This document shows, piece after piece, positions 7,538 to 15,663 of a stretch of DNA of 35,559 bases; position 1 is the stretch's first letter, and each line of letters opens with the position of its first letter. The notes beneath the pieces were generated by a model. That model made no database searches and was not told the origin of the DNA. It worked only from the letters and a program-made list of their open reading frames with translations. Both the position numbers and the translations under genes were made by a program. Source of the stretch: an uncultured Eubacteriales bacterium. Lineage in GTDB: Bacteria; Bacillota; Clostridia; Christensenellales; CAG-138. The DNA lies in assembly GCA_900545265.1 (NCBI GenBank), contig UQYI01000024.1, positions 1-35,559 on the forward strand, in the 5' to 3' direction.

Positions 7538-8965
7538 ATGAGCAAACCTTATTACGAATCCCCTCTGGAAGGACGCTATGCCGGTGATCAGATGCGCCGG
7601 ATATTCTCCCCCGACCACCGGTACGGCACCTGGCGGCGGCTATGGCTGGCACTGGCCCGGGGAGAACACGCTCTGGGTCTGCCTGTAACGGAAGCTCAGC
7701 TCAGCGAACTCTCACGCCATTTGGAGGATATCGACTATGAAGCCGTTTCCGCCTATGAAAAGCAGGTGCGCCATGATGTTATGGCCCACGTTCTGGCCTG
7801 GGGAGATCAGTGCCCCCTGGCCCGGCCCATCATCCATCTAGGCGCCACCAGCTGCTATGTAACGGACAATGCCGATATTCTGCTGCTGCGGGAAGCTTTG
7901 GCTCTGCTTCGCAGCAAGCTTTGCGAGGCACTCCGGGCGCTGGGCACTTTTGCCCTTAATACCGCTAAGGTTCCCTGTCTGGGGCTTACCCATTTGCAGG
8001 CAGCTCAGCCTGTTACCGTAGGCCGCAGGGCCGCCTGCTGGGCGCAGGATCTTTTGCAGGATCTGGAGGATCTGGACGCTCTGCTTCCCTCCATAAAGCT
8101 ACTGGGTTGCCGGGGCGCTACAGGCACCCAAGCCAGTTTTCTGGAGCTGTTTGAAGGAGATGCGGAAAAAGCCCGGGCCTTGGAAGCTCACATAGCTCAT
8201 GAATTAGGGGATATCCCGGTCTTTGACGTCTCGGGTCAGACCTATCCCCGGAAACTGGATGCCCGCATTCTTCATCTCCTGGCTTCTTTGGGCATCAGCT
8301 GCTATCGTTTTGCTCAGGATGTGCGGCTGCTCCAATCCCGGGGGGAGCTGGAAGAGCCCTTCGGCGCCGGGCAGATCGGTTCCTCCGCCATGGCCTATAA
8401 GCGCAATCCCATTCGCTGTGAGCGCATATGCGGCCTCAGCCGCCATCTGATATCCCTGAGTCAGGACGGAGACATGACCGCCTGCACCCAATGGTGTGAA
8501 CGGACGCTGGATGATTCCGCCAACCGGCGCATCTCCCTGCCGGAAGCCTTTCTTACCGCCGACGGTGTGTTGGAGCTGGTGATCTATGTAGCCCGGGGGC
8601 TTCATGTTTACCCCCGGATGTGTGAAAAAAATCTGCGGGAATCCCTGCCTTTTATCGCTACAGAGAACCTGATGATGGAAGCCGTGAAAAAAGGCGGTGA
8701 CCGCCAGAGTGTCCACGAGGCCATCCGCCGCCATGCGCAGGAGACGGCTCTGGCCATGAAGGAAGAGGGCGCTCCCAACGATCTGCTGGAGCGGCTGGCT
8801 GCCGATCCGGCACTTCCGCTTTCCCGGGAAGATATGGATACGCTTCTGAAGCCTGCCGCCTATGTGGGGCTGGCCCCGGAGCAAACGGAACGCTTCGTTA
8901 AAGATATCCTGCTGCCTGCTCTGGGAAGCGATGGCTGCCCCGAAAGCGGTCAGGTGACCCTGTGA
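7538..8965 (+). CDS. purB: Adenylosuccinate lyase
   Basis: 475 residues of the fumarase/aspartase superfamily. It splits adenylosuccinate to AMP + fumarate and SAICAR to AICAR + fumarate. The signature loop GSSAMAYKRNPIRCERI lies near residues 284-300 and holds the catalytic serine region. GLTHLQAAQPVTVGRR near 150 carries an active-site histidine. GCRGATGTQASFLELF is the pattern of the longer, eukaryote-like PurB subgroup. It follows purA by 6 bases with only a weak ribosome site, suggesting translational coupling. A strong terminator follows. Confidence 0.95.
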   Translation: MSKPYYESPLEGRYAGDQMRRIFSPDHRYGTWRRLWLALARGEHALGLPVTEAQLSELSRHLEDIDYEAVSAYEKQVRHDVMAHVLAWGDQCPLARPIIHLGATSCYVTDNADILLLREALALLRSKLCEALRALGTFALNTAKVPCLGLTHLQAAQPVTVGRRAACWAQDLLQDLEDLDALLPSIKLLGCRGATGTQASFLELFEGDAEKARALEAHIAHELGDIPVFDVSGQTYPRKLDARILHLLASLGISCYRFAQDVRLLQSRGELEEPFGAGQIGSSAMAYKRNPIRCERICGLSRHLISLSQDGDMTACTQWCERTLDDSANRRISLPEAFLTADGVLELVIYVARGLHVYPRMCEKNLRESLPFIATENLMMEAVKKGGDRQSVHEAIRRHAQETALAMKEEGAPNDLLERLAADPALPLSREDMDTLLKPAAYVGLAPEQTERFVKDILLPALGSDGCPESGQVTL

Positions 8966-8971
8966 TACATA

Positions 8972-9008
8972 AACACGGTGCAGTCTTTTAGAGGCTGCAC
9001 CGTGTTTT
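8972..9008. terminator. Bidirectional terminator between purB and the YwaF-like gene
   Basis: AACACGGTGCAG (8972-8983) pairs perfectly with CTGCACCGTGTT (8995-9006) over 12 bp, followed by TT then CTCTC. It lies between two convergent genes. The T run is short, so efficiency is uncertain. Confidence 0.75.
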
Positions 9009-9050
9009 CTCTCTGCCGTTCCGCATGAAGGATGGGGTCTTCGTTTTTCT

Positions 9051-9773
9051 TCAGCAGGCAGTGTTTCGGCTGCCGGTATTCTTTTGATGCAGAATAAAAG
9101 GGATATGGAACAGGGATACCAACCCCAGCCCCAGAAGCAGCAGACGCAGAAAATATACATACCACCCCTGCTCCAGATTGAGATATGGCAGATCCTCCAT
9201 GGGCGGCCGCACCAGATACATAAAATTTGTCCCATAGGCGGAAAGGGCTCCGTTCACATACAAAACAGCCACCGCCAGCAAAAGCAGCATACCGATATTG
9301 CTGCCCATGGCCTTCAGCCCCAGCTTTGCCCTGCCGCTCAAAATCAGGTACAGCGAAAACCACAGCAGTCCGCCATGATACACAAAGCACTGATACGCCA
9401 GAACCGTGGTAAAATCCGTTCCGTTAGTTGGGATCAGTATGGCACAAATGCTTCCCAGCGTGCCCATGACCGCCACAAAGTCAATGAGGCGCTGCTTGCA
9501 CCTTCCTTCTTTCCCAAAGGTAATGTACAGTACGCCGAAAAGCATCAGACTGCACAGATGAAAAGGCAGTGCCGCCGGATCCAGATACATGCCACCCTGA
9601 GGGCTCTCTACCATATTGCTCAGGATTTTGCTGCTTTCGCTGCAAAGGCAGATGCCGCTCATCACATACCCGGCCACTTTCAAAGATACCTTCTTGCGGA
9701 TACAGAAAATGAGCATCCCCGCCACAAAAGCAGCGCACAGTCCTATCCATATAAAATGTTCCGTTGAAAACAT
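9051..9773 (-). CDS. YwaF/TMEM164-family integral membrane protein
   Basis: 240 residues with about six or seven hydrophobic spans, at roughly 7-25, 35-50, 70-85, 97-115, 128-146, 155-175 and 205-228. LPFHLCSLMLFGVLYI at about 69-84 and YHGGLLWFSLYLI at about 132-144 match the TIGR02206/YwaF group, related to human TMEM164, which has been reported to act in lipid acyl transfer. The bacterial role is unproven. The His-Cys in the PFHLCS motif is the most likely functional site. A near-consensus promoter lies upstream. It is convergent with purB and has no operon partner. Confidence 0.8.
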   Translation of the reverse strand: MFSTEHFIWIGLCAAFVAGMLIFCIRKKVSLKVAGYVMSGICLCSESSKILSNMVESPQGGMYLDPAALPFHLCSLMLFGVLYITFGKEGRCKQRLIDFVAVMGTLGSICAILIPTNGTDFTTVLAYQCFVYHGGLLWFSLYLILSGRAKLGLKAMGSNIGMLLLLAVAVLYVNGALSAYGTNFMYLVRPPMEDLPYLNLEQGWYVYFLRLLLLGLGLVSLFHIPFILHQKNTGSRNTAC

Positions 9774-9860
9774 ATCTGTTTTTCCTCTTTTGTGCCGATG
9801 CTGCCCGGGTGACCAGACAGCATTTTTTATTTTTGATCAAAAATAGTATAAATACTGCGT

Positions 9861-9889
9861 ATTATACTGTTCCCCATCGAAAAAGTCAA
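9861..9889 (-). promoter_or_regulatory. Promoter of the YwaF-like gene
   Basis: On the minus strand TTGACT (9889-9884), a 17-base spacer and TATAAT (9866-9861). The leader of about 80 bases contains ATGCTG...CAGCAT (between about 9799 and 9824), a possible small hairpin just before the AGAGGAAA ribosome site. Confidence 0.75.
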
Positions 9890-9908
9890 CTGCCGCCCCA
9901 TCGCTCCC

Positions 9909-9938
9909 TTGACTGCGCCGCCCTGAGACAGGTATACT
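9909..9938 (+). promoter_or_regulatory. Promoter of the leader ORF and tandem-GNAT gene
   Basis: TTGACT (9909-9914), an 18-base spacer and TATACT (9933-9938). It is back to back with the YwaF promoter. The transcript would begin near 9945 and run about 148 bases before the GNAT start codon. Confidence 0.65.
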
Positions 9939-10004
9939 TTTTTTACCCGGCAGAAACCCGCCATATCCCCGCCGGAGTTTTTATAAAAGGAGTGTGATCT
10001 GACT

Positions 10005-10043
10005 ATGAAAAAACATGCTGCACGGAGGCTTGTAAGTCTGTAA
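10005..10043 (+). CDS. Putative 12-residue leader peptide
   Basis: ATG at 10005, ending TAA at 10041-10043, giving MKKHAARRLVSL. AAAAGGAG at 9986-9992 stands upstream at a rather long 12-base spacing. Codons 7 and 8 (CGG AGG) are the left half of a 9-bp hairpin whose right half follows the stop codon. This layout is that of leader peptides that sense translation speed or ribosome-targeting antibiotics. Its function is inferred only from position. Confidence 0.5.
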   Translation: MKKHAARRLVSL

Positions 10044-10086
10044 GCCTCCGAAAGGGCCGCTGCCCTTTCCTATTTTAATTCGGAGG
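10023..10086 (+). promoter_or_regulatory. Candidate leader-controlled attenuator before the GNAT gene
   Basis: Hairpin 1 is CGGAGGCTT (10023-10031) with AAGCCTCCG (10042-10050). Hairpin 2 is AAAGGGC (10051-10057) with GCCCTTT (10062-10068), loop CGCT. The GNAT ribosome site CGGAGG (10081-10086) repeats the left arm of hairpin 1, so CCTCCG at 10045-10050 can pair with either. The leader ORF runs through the left arm and stops in the loop. Hairpin 2 is followed by CCTATTTTAATT, a poor terminator tract, so control of translation looks likelier than control of termination. Confidence 0.5.
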
Positions 10087-10092
10087 AAGAAC

Positions 10093-11025
10093 ATGAACCA
10101 ACAGATCACCATTTTGGAAGCCCTTTCCCAAGAGGATACGATCCGCTTCTGGGAAGCGCTGCACCAGTATCACATCAGAGACGTCTTCCCGGATCCTGCC
10201 CAAAAGGAGGAGCTGCAATACTTTTTAAGCGGCGAATATCAGGATGGGATCCAACGAGCCCATGACCGGGCCGAAAACCGCTGCCGGTACTTCTTTTTCC
10301 GGCAGGAGAACCGGGAGATAGGCTTTGCTCTGGCTGCCTTGTTTACCGGAGAAGACGAAAAGCTCTTTATCCTTGAGTTCTGCATATATCCGGAATACCG
10401 GAGCCGGGGGCTGGGTCACGCCTGCGCTGGGGCACTGCTGGATTGGAGCCGGGAGCAGGGCGGCCGTTATGCGGAGTTGAACTGTGCAGGCCCGGAGAGG
10501 CGGCTGCGTTTCTGGAAAAGCATCGGCTTTGTGCCCAATGGCTTCGACGAATGGGGGGAGCCTCTGCTTCTGCTGCCCCCAAAGGAACGAATTCCCTTCA
10601 CCGTGGAACGGCTGACGGATCCGGAGGACTGGCAGCTGCTGAAGCTGGAAAACGGGTTTCGTCAGGAAGTGGGGGAACCCTGCCTGACGGAAGCGCAGCA
10701 GTCCCGGCTGCAAAAGGCGGTGCAGGAAAACCGGATCACCTTTTTCATGGCCAAGCGGGGCTATCGCTCCATTGGCATGTGCAGCGTGGCGCCTTTGTAC
10801 TCCACATTTGCCTGCGGGGACATGGGTGTGATGGAGGATTTTTACATCGAACCCGCATTCCGCCGTCAAGGCGCCGCCAGGCTGCTTCAGCAGGCCGCTC
10901 ACAGCTGGGCCGCAGAACAGGGATATGCGGATCTTTCCGTCACCTGTGCCCCCTGCGATGAAAGCATGTATCGTGCGCTTGGCTATGAGGTGCCCCTGGG
11001 TCTTACCCTGGCCCGCATGAGCTGA
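10093..11025 (+). CDS. Tandem-domain GNAT acetyltransferase
   Basis: 310 residues with two acetyltransferase domains. Domain 1 spans about 6-170 with the acetyl-CoA loop in EFCIYPEYRSRGLGHACAGALL (RSRGLG). Domain 2 spans about 175-310 with EDFYIEPAFRRQGAARLLQQAA (RRQGAA, less canonical). Both are followed by the usual late helix and strand (FWKSIGFVPNG; MYRALGYEVPLGL). Double GNAT proteins include mycothiol synthase and several antibiotic-modifying enzymes, but no substrate can be named here. The ATG follows CGGAGGAAGAAC. It is transcribed alone behind a leader ORF and possible attenuator, which hints at inducible expression. Confidence 0.88.
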   Translation: MNQQITILEALSQEDTIRFWEALHQYHIRDVFPDPAQKEELQYFLSGEYQDGIQRAHDRAENRCRYFFFRQENREIGFALAALFTGEDEKLFILEFCIYPEYRSRGLGHACAGALLDWSREQGGRYAELNCAGPERRLRFWKSIGFVPNGFDEWGEPLLLLPPKERIPFTVERLTDPEDWQLLKLENGFRQEVGEPCLTEAQQSRLQKAVQENRITFFMAKRGYRSIGMCSVAPLYSTFACGDMGVMEDFYIEPAFRRQGAARLLQQAAHSWAAEQGYADLSVTCAPCDESMYRALGYEVPLGLTLARMS

Positions 11026-11103
11026 TCCCTGCGAAAGCAGATCATCCTCCGCAGCCGATCCGGCTGAAGGGTTTCCATTCAGTTAATTGCCAATTACATT
11101 GAA

Positions 11104-11147
11104 AAACGGATTTGCAGCCCGCTTAGGGTGCAAATCCGTTTCTGTTT
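11104..11147. terminator. Bidirectional terminator between the GNAT and ABC genes
   Basis: AAACGGATTTGCA (11104-11116) pairs perfectly with TGCAAATCCGTTT (11129-11141), and the GCCC/GGG ends of the loop extend the stem. It is followed by CTGTTTTA on the plus strand and TTTTTCAA-like sequence on the minus strand. The 98 bases from 11148 to the ABC stop hold no gene. Confidence 0.85.
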
Positions 11148-11244
11148 TATATGCGCTTCACGCTTCCCATATATGGCCGGGAGCAGAAAAAGCCGGAAGA
11201 TATATGCCTGTAGAAAAGGGCTTTTCGCGCCCCTTTGTTGCGGC

Positions 11245-13065
11245 TCAAGCCTGAGCCTTTGTGTAATACTGGGCCTGCGCGTTCCAGAGCTGCGCATATC
11301 TGCCGGAAAGCTGCCTCAGCAATTCCTCATGGGTGCCGGTCTGCAAAATCTGTCCCCCGTCAAACACTGCGATCTTATCGCAGAAACGGCAGGAAGCCAG
11401 CCGGTGGCTGATGTAGATAGCCGTTTTTCCCCCGGCGATTTGGCTGAATTTTCTGTATACCTCATACTCGGATACAGGATCCAGAGCCGCAGTAGGTTCA
11501 TCCAGAACAATAAAGGGGGCATTCTTATAAAGGGCACGGGCCAGGGCTATCTTCTGGGCTTCACCGCCGGAGATCTCCACCCCTTCCGGATCAAAGTCTT
11601 TATACAGTGCAGTATCCAGTCCCTTGGGCATCCGCTCCAGACGGTCCTCAAAGCCGGCTTCCTTCAGGCAGGCAGCCGCCCGTTCTCTGTCATATTTCGC
11701 CCCGGCGGCCACATTCTGCCCCAGGGAGAAGGAGAACAGCCGGAAATCCTGAAACACCACGGAAAACAGTGCCATATATTCCTCATAGCTGTATTTGCGT
11801 ATGTCTACCCCGTTAAGAAGGATCTCTCCTTCGGTGGGATCATACAACCGGCACAGCAGTTTGATAAAGGTAGTCTTGCCGCTGCCGTTCATGCCTACCA
11901 CCGCCAGCTTCTGCCCCACTTTGAATTTCAGATTCACATGGCGCAAGGCATAGGCTTCCGTATTCGGGTATCGGAAGGAAACATTTTTGAACTCGATGCA
12001 GTATTCATTATCCTCCCGCTTTTCCACCGACAGGGAACCCTTATACATGGGGTTGGGGATATCAAAGTAAGAAAAGAACCGTTTTGCATACCCATGGTTG
12101 ACCAGAGACAGCTGCACCGCACTGACGATACTGGAAATAGCGTTCAGCAGCAGCATGATGCAGGACACATATTGTGCAATGGAGCCCACAGAAAGCCCCC
12201 CGCTTAAAGCCCCGCCAATGAGAATCAGGTATACGCCGAATCGCAGGCCATAATTGGTCACTGTGGAGATCATGTCCAGCCAGGCGCAGCGAAAGCGCAT
12301 GGTCTGCTCTCCGTCGCACAATTCATCATATACCTGTTCTGCATACCCGGCAAGAAGCTTTTCCATGCCGTACAGGCGGATATCCATGCCGCTGGTATAA
12401 TGGTTCAGGTACTGCCAGTACTTATTGAGCACCATGTTAAAATCTGTGCAGCCGGAAAAATACTCCATCTGCAGCTTGGCAGACCTGCCGTTGGTCAAAA
12501 TACGCAGAACCATCGTCAGGATCACGCCGCCGGCAAAGACCAGCTTGGTCCAAAGGGGCACAGCCTTTGCCGCAAAGAACGATGCCGTCAACGATATGGA
12601 AGCCAGGATCTGTACAACGGAACCTATGCTCCTGTCCAGAGAACTTACCAGATAAAAAAGATTGTAGCCGGTGTCGGTCTCATTCTGTACCCGCTCCCGT
12701 AAGCGGGCTACCTCTCTGTCCTCAATGGAGGCGTAAGCCAGCTCCATGGCCTTTTGGGCATGCATCCAGTCTATGCTCTTATAATCTTCATTCTGCCCGA
12801 TCTGCTTCTGAGCCTTGAGCCAGGCATTTATCAGGCCGAGCAGGGCTGTAATGCCTACCGTCAGTGCCGCATACAGCGCCAGCGTCTGCAAAGGCGCCCC
12901 TGCAGCCAGCCCATCAATAAGCCGGGCCGAAAACCATATGGGCACATAGGGCGTAAGGGCAGTCACCAAGCTGCTCAGCACCAGTGCGTAAAAGTAACGG
13001 TGTCCCAAAGAATACAGCAGCTTTACCAGCTGGCGGCCGATGTATATATGCTCCTTCAGCTTCAT
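11245..13065 (-). CDS. ABC exporter half-transporter (second of a pair)
   Basis: 606 residues: an N-terminal six-helix membrane domain (about 20-320) fused to an ATPase domain (about 350-590). Walker A is GMNGSGKTTFIKLLC near 390, the ABC signature EISGGEAQKIALARALY near 493, Walker B FIVLDEPTAALDP near 514 and the switch histidine in ISHRLAS. All catalytic residues look intact. It starts four bases inside the upstream ABC gene (ATGA overlap), so the two products probably form a heterodimer. Substrate unknown; drug or peptide export are options. No peptidase domain is present. Confidence 0.93.
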   Translation of the reverse strand: MKLKEHIYIGRQLVKLLYSLGHRYFYALVLSSLVTALTPYVPIWFSARLIDGLAAGAPLQTLALYAALTVGITALLGLINAWLKAQKQIGQNEDYKSIDWMHAQKAMELAYASIEDREVARLRERVQNETDTGYNLFYLVSSLDRSIGSVVQILASISLTASFFAAKAVPLWTKLVFAGGVILTMVLRILTNGRSAKLQMEYFSGCTDFNMVLNKYWQYLNHYTSGMDIRLYGMEKLLAGYAEQVYDELCDGEQTMRFRCAWLDMISTVTNYGLRFGVYLILIGGALSGGLSVGSIAQYVSCIMLLLNAISSIVSAVQLSLVNHGYAKRFFSYFDIPNPMYKGSLSVEKREDNEYCIEFKNVSFRYPNTEAYALRHVNLKFKVGQKLAVVGMNGSGKTTFIKLLCRLYDPTEGEILLNGVDIRKYSYEEYMALFSVVFQDFRLFSFSLGQNVAAGAKYDRERAAACLKEAGFEDRLERMPKGLDTALYKDFDPEGVEISGGEAQKIALARALYKNAPFIVLDEPTAALDPVSEYEVYRKFSQIAGGKTAIYISHRLASCRFCDKIAVFDGGQILQTGTHEELLRQLSGRYAQLWNAQAQYYTKAQA

Positions 13066-14903
13066 GCCTGTTCCCCTCCCTTATACTCCTTGCGGTACCA
13101 GCAGCTTTGTATCTCATACAGTCTGGCATACTCCCCACCTTTTTCCAAAAGCTGGCGGTGCGTGCCTTCTTCGGTGATCCGTCCCTCCTGCAAAAAGAGT
13201 ACCCGGTCGCAAAACTGTGTGGAGGCCAGCCGGTGAGAGATAAACAACGAAGTCTTCCCTTCCGTCATATCCCTGTATTGCAGATAGATCTCGTTTTCCG
13301 CAATGGGATCCAGGGCTGCCGTGGGCTCATCTAATACCAGCACAGGTGCATTCTTATAAAGAGCCCGTGCCATCATCAGCTTCTGGGCCTCTCCGCCGGA
13401 AAGTTCTATGCCCTCTTTGTTGACCTGCTTATCCAAACGGGTATCTATCCCCCGGGGCAGCGAATCCAGCTTTTTGCCAAGTCCGGCCCGGCGCATGCAG
13501 CTTTCGGCCCGGGCACGATCCACGTTTTCTCCGGTGCTGCCTGCCACCGTTTCTGCCAGAGAAAAGAAAGCCGTCTGCACATTCTGAAAAACGGGAGAGA
13601 ACAGCCGGTAATATTCCTCCCGGCAAAAGTCGCTCACCGGCACTCCATCAATACGGATTTCCCCGGAAGTAGGCGTATACAATCCGCACAGAAGCTTGAC
13701 CAAAGTGGTCTTGCCTGCGCCGTTCATACCCACCAGCGCTATCCGTTCCCCGGAGTGGAATGTAAGGGAAATATCATGCAGGGTGTCTTTTTCTGCACCG
13801 TCATAGCGGAAAGAAACATGATCGAACACGATCTCCGGCGCAGGAGAAATATGTTCCCGGGCATGGGCCTCCCCGGTTCCGTCCCCATCGGGCAGATCCA
13901 GAAACTCCCTGAAATCACTGACCACCAGGCTGGCCGCATGCATCTCGTTCCAGGCCGTCATGATGTTGCCGATATAGGTGGCAAATCCGGAGATGGCGGC
14001 AAAATACAGTACAAACTGATCCACTGTGATCTCCCCCCGAAGAGACATGGCGATCAGCACTCCGTAGGCGAGCCCGTCCCGCAGGAGGATAACGCCCAGA
14101 TCCGCCAGCCAGGTAAGGAATTGCCGGCCGCTGAGCTTTTTCTGCCAGGCCACATCCTTATCGAACAACGCTTTGGACAGCTGCTTCAGCCAGTCCGCCA
14201 TACCATAGATACGGATATCCTTTGCAGCGGCAAAATCTGCGGCGCGATCGTTCACATAATTCAGTCTCCGCTCGACGTCGGTACGTTCCGCCCGGGTTTC
14301 ATATTCGTACTTCTGATAAGCGCGGACGCAGAACCAGTTGACCAGAGGCGCAGCGGTAAGAAACAGCACCAACCACGGACTTACAAAAGAGATCACCGTG
14401 CCGAACAGACCGTAGCAAAGCGCATTTTGCAGCAGATCCATGCTCTTTTGGGGTACCTTCAGCAAATTAACCTTGCCGTTGAACATCCATATGGCACTTT
14501 GGGCACGAGCATACAGATCCCTTGTTTCTTTCTTTTCATACGTCTGGTAAAAGCAGTGCATGGCTTTTTTCTCCAGCCGGACGCATTGGCGGAAGCGATA
14601 ACGGCTCACATAGGCATTCAGCACTATGCAGCAGAAATTGCTCAGGACCGTGGCCGCCAGAGTCGCTCCCAGCAGTATGCCCACCGCCAGCGCCGCATGC
14701 CGGAAGGTTTGCCCGGCAGTTACTTCCGATATGACCAGTGCAGGCAGTTTGATCTCTGCCCATGCCAGAAAAACGGAAAGCGGCACCCCTGCGGCCATCA
14801 GCCAGAAGGACTGAGGCGTTCCCCTGAGCATTTCTTTAAAGCTCCATATGGCATTGCTCCATGCGGAACGATATGGTTTTTTCTTTTCTGTTTCAGGTTT
14901 CAA
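13062..14903 (-). CDS. ABC exporter half-transporter (first of a pair)
   Basis: 613 residues with six predicted helices (about 35-330) and an ATPase domain: Walker A GMNGAGKTTLVKLLC near 390, signature ELSGGEAQKLMMARALY near 495, Walker B VLVLDEPTAALDP near 518 and ISHRLAST. The start is a TTG at 14903 with AAAGGAG about nine bases upstream; the next ATG is 24 codons in and has no good site. It overlaps its partner by ATGA. It lies 100 bases after the kinase gene, and a strong terminator stands between them, so it depends on read-through or an own promoter that I cannot place. Confidence 0.92.
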   Translation of the reverse strand: MKPETEKKKPYRSAWSNAIWSFKEMLRGTPQSFWLMAAGVPLSVFLAWAEIKLPALVISEVTAGQTFRHAALAVGILLGATLAATVLSNFCCIVLNAYVSRYRFRQCVRLEKKAMHCFYQTYEKKETRDLYARAQSAIWMFNGKVNLLKVPQKSMDLLQNALCYGLFGTVISFVSPWLVLFLTAAPLVNWFCVRAYQKYEYETRAERTDVERRLNYVNDRAADFAAAKDIRIYGMADWLKQLSKALFDKDVAWQKKLSGRQFLTWLADLGVILLRDGLAYGVLIAMSLRGEITVDQFVLYFAAISGFATYIGNIMTAWNEMHAASLVVSDFREFLDLPDGDGTGEAHAREHISPAPEIVFDHVSFRYDGAEKDTLHDISLTFHSGERIALVGMNGAGKTTLVKLLCGLYTPTSGEIRIDGVPVSDFCREEYYRLFSPVFQNVQTAFFSLAETVAGSTGENVDRARAESCMRRAGLGKKLDSLPRGIDTRLDKQVNKEGIELSGGEAQKLMMARALYKNAPVLVLDEPTAALDPIAENEIYLQYRDMTEGKTSLFISHRLASTQFCDRVLFLQEGRITEEGTHRQLLEKGGEYARLYEIQSCWYRKEYKGGEQA

Positions 14904-14952
14904 AGGGCTTGACTCCTTTCTTTTTCTGAGCGGATCCTATCACATTCGGCAG

Positions 14953-14996
14953 CAAAAAAGAAAAATCGTGCACCAAATGCTTTCTGTGGTGCACGA
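14953..14996 (-). terminator. Terminator between the kinase and ABC genes
   Basis: On the minus strand TCGTGCACCA (14996-14987) pairs with TGGTGCACGA (14975-14966) over 10 bp, loop CAGAAAGCATT, followed by TTTTTCTTTTTT. This is a classic intrinsic terminator inside what would otherwise look like one operon, and it implies separate or reduced expression of the ABC pair. Confidence 0.8.
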
Positions 14997-15003
14997 ATTG
15001 CAT

Positions 15004-15654
15004 TTATTCCACTGCGGGAACCAGAAATTCTGAAGTAAAGGCGCCCTCTTCGCTGTTATACTTTACCCATCCCCCGTGTTTTTCCAAGATGGTTTCTGCC
15101 CGGTGGAGCCCAAATCCATGGGCCCCTGTCTTGCCGGTCTTGAAAAGGGAACCCAGCTTTGGCTTCTTTTTTCCGGCGGCATTGAGCAGATAGAAATACA
15201 GCATCCTCCCCTTCATGCGCAGAGACAGTCGGATAAACCGATCCCCCGCTGCCTCCCGGCAGGCCTCGATGGCATTATCCAGCAGATTGCCCAGCACGAT
15301 GCTCAGTTCTACGTCCGTCAGCGTCAGTTCCGGGGGAAGATTTGCTTCTACCGTTACCGGGATCCCCTCGCTCCGGGCCTGTGCAAGCTTGGCAGAAAGG
15401 ATGGCATCTACGGTAACGTTTCCTGTCTTGAGCAGGGTATCCACGTTTTGCAGGTCTTTATCCAGCGCTTCGATATAAGCTATGGCCCGATCCACCTCTC
15501 CTGCCTCCAGCTGACCCTTCAGGGTTTGCAGATGATGATGAAAGTCATGCTTATAGCCCCGCATTTCCTGATGGATGCTGCGTACTTCCTCCAGGTGGCG
15601 TTTTGCCTGTTCCTCCTGTATCTCTACCAGCTTTATATAAGTTCGTTTTAACAT
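15004..15654 (-). CDS. Sensor-less GHKL histidine kinase (AgrC/LytS-like catalytic part)
   Basis: 216 residues. An N-terminal coiled-coil helix leads into GYKHDFHHHLQTLKG, with His36 the likely phosphate acceptor. The ATP-binding half has an N-box in LGNLLDNAIEAC (Asn123/Asn127) and a short G-box in GAHGFGLHRAETILEKHGG near 182-200. AgrC-like kinases normally carry several membrane helices ahead of this; here there are none. The TAA of the preceding regulator is in the same frame just upstream, so no extension is possible. It should be cytoplasmic and partner the LytTR regulator ten bases upstream. Its signal may come through another protein. Start ATG with a weak AAAGAG site. Confidence 0.88.
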   Translation of the reverse strand: MLKRTYIKLVEIQEEQAKRHLEEVRSIHQEMRGYKHDFHHHLQTLKGQLEAGEVDRAIAYIEALDKDLQNVDTLLKTGNVTVDAILSAKLAQARSEGIPVTVEANLPPELTLTDVELSIVLGNLLDNAIEACREAAGDRFIRLSLRMKGRMLYFYLLNAAGKKKPKLGSLFKTGKTGAHGFGLHRAETILEKHGGWVKYNSEEGAFTSEFLVPAVE

Positions 15655-15663
15655 AATATCTCT

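Noticed and set aside
9764..9997. A plus-strand frame between the YwaF-like gene and the leader ORF
   Set aside because: It overlaps both divergent promoters and the YwaF leader, and begins antisense to that gene.
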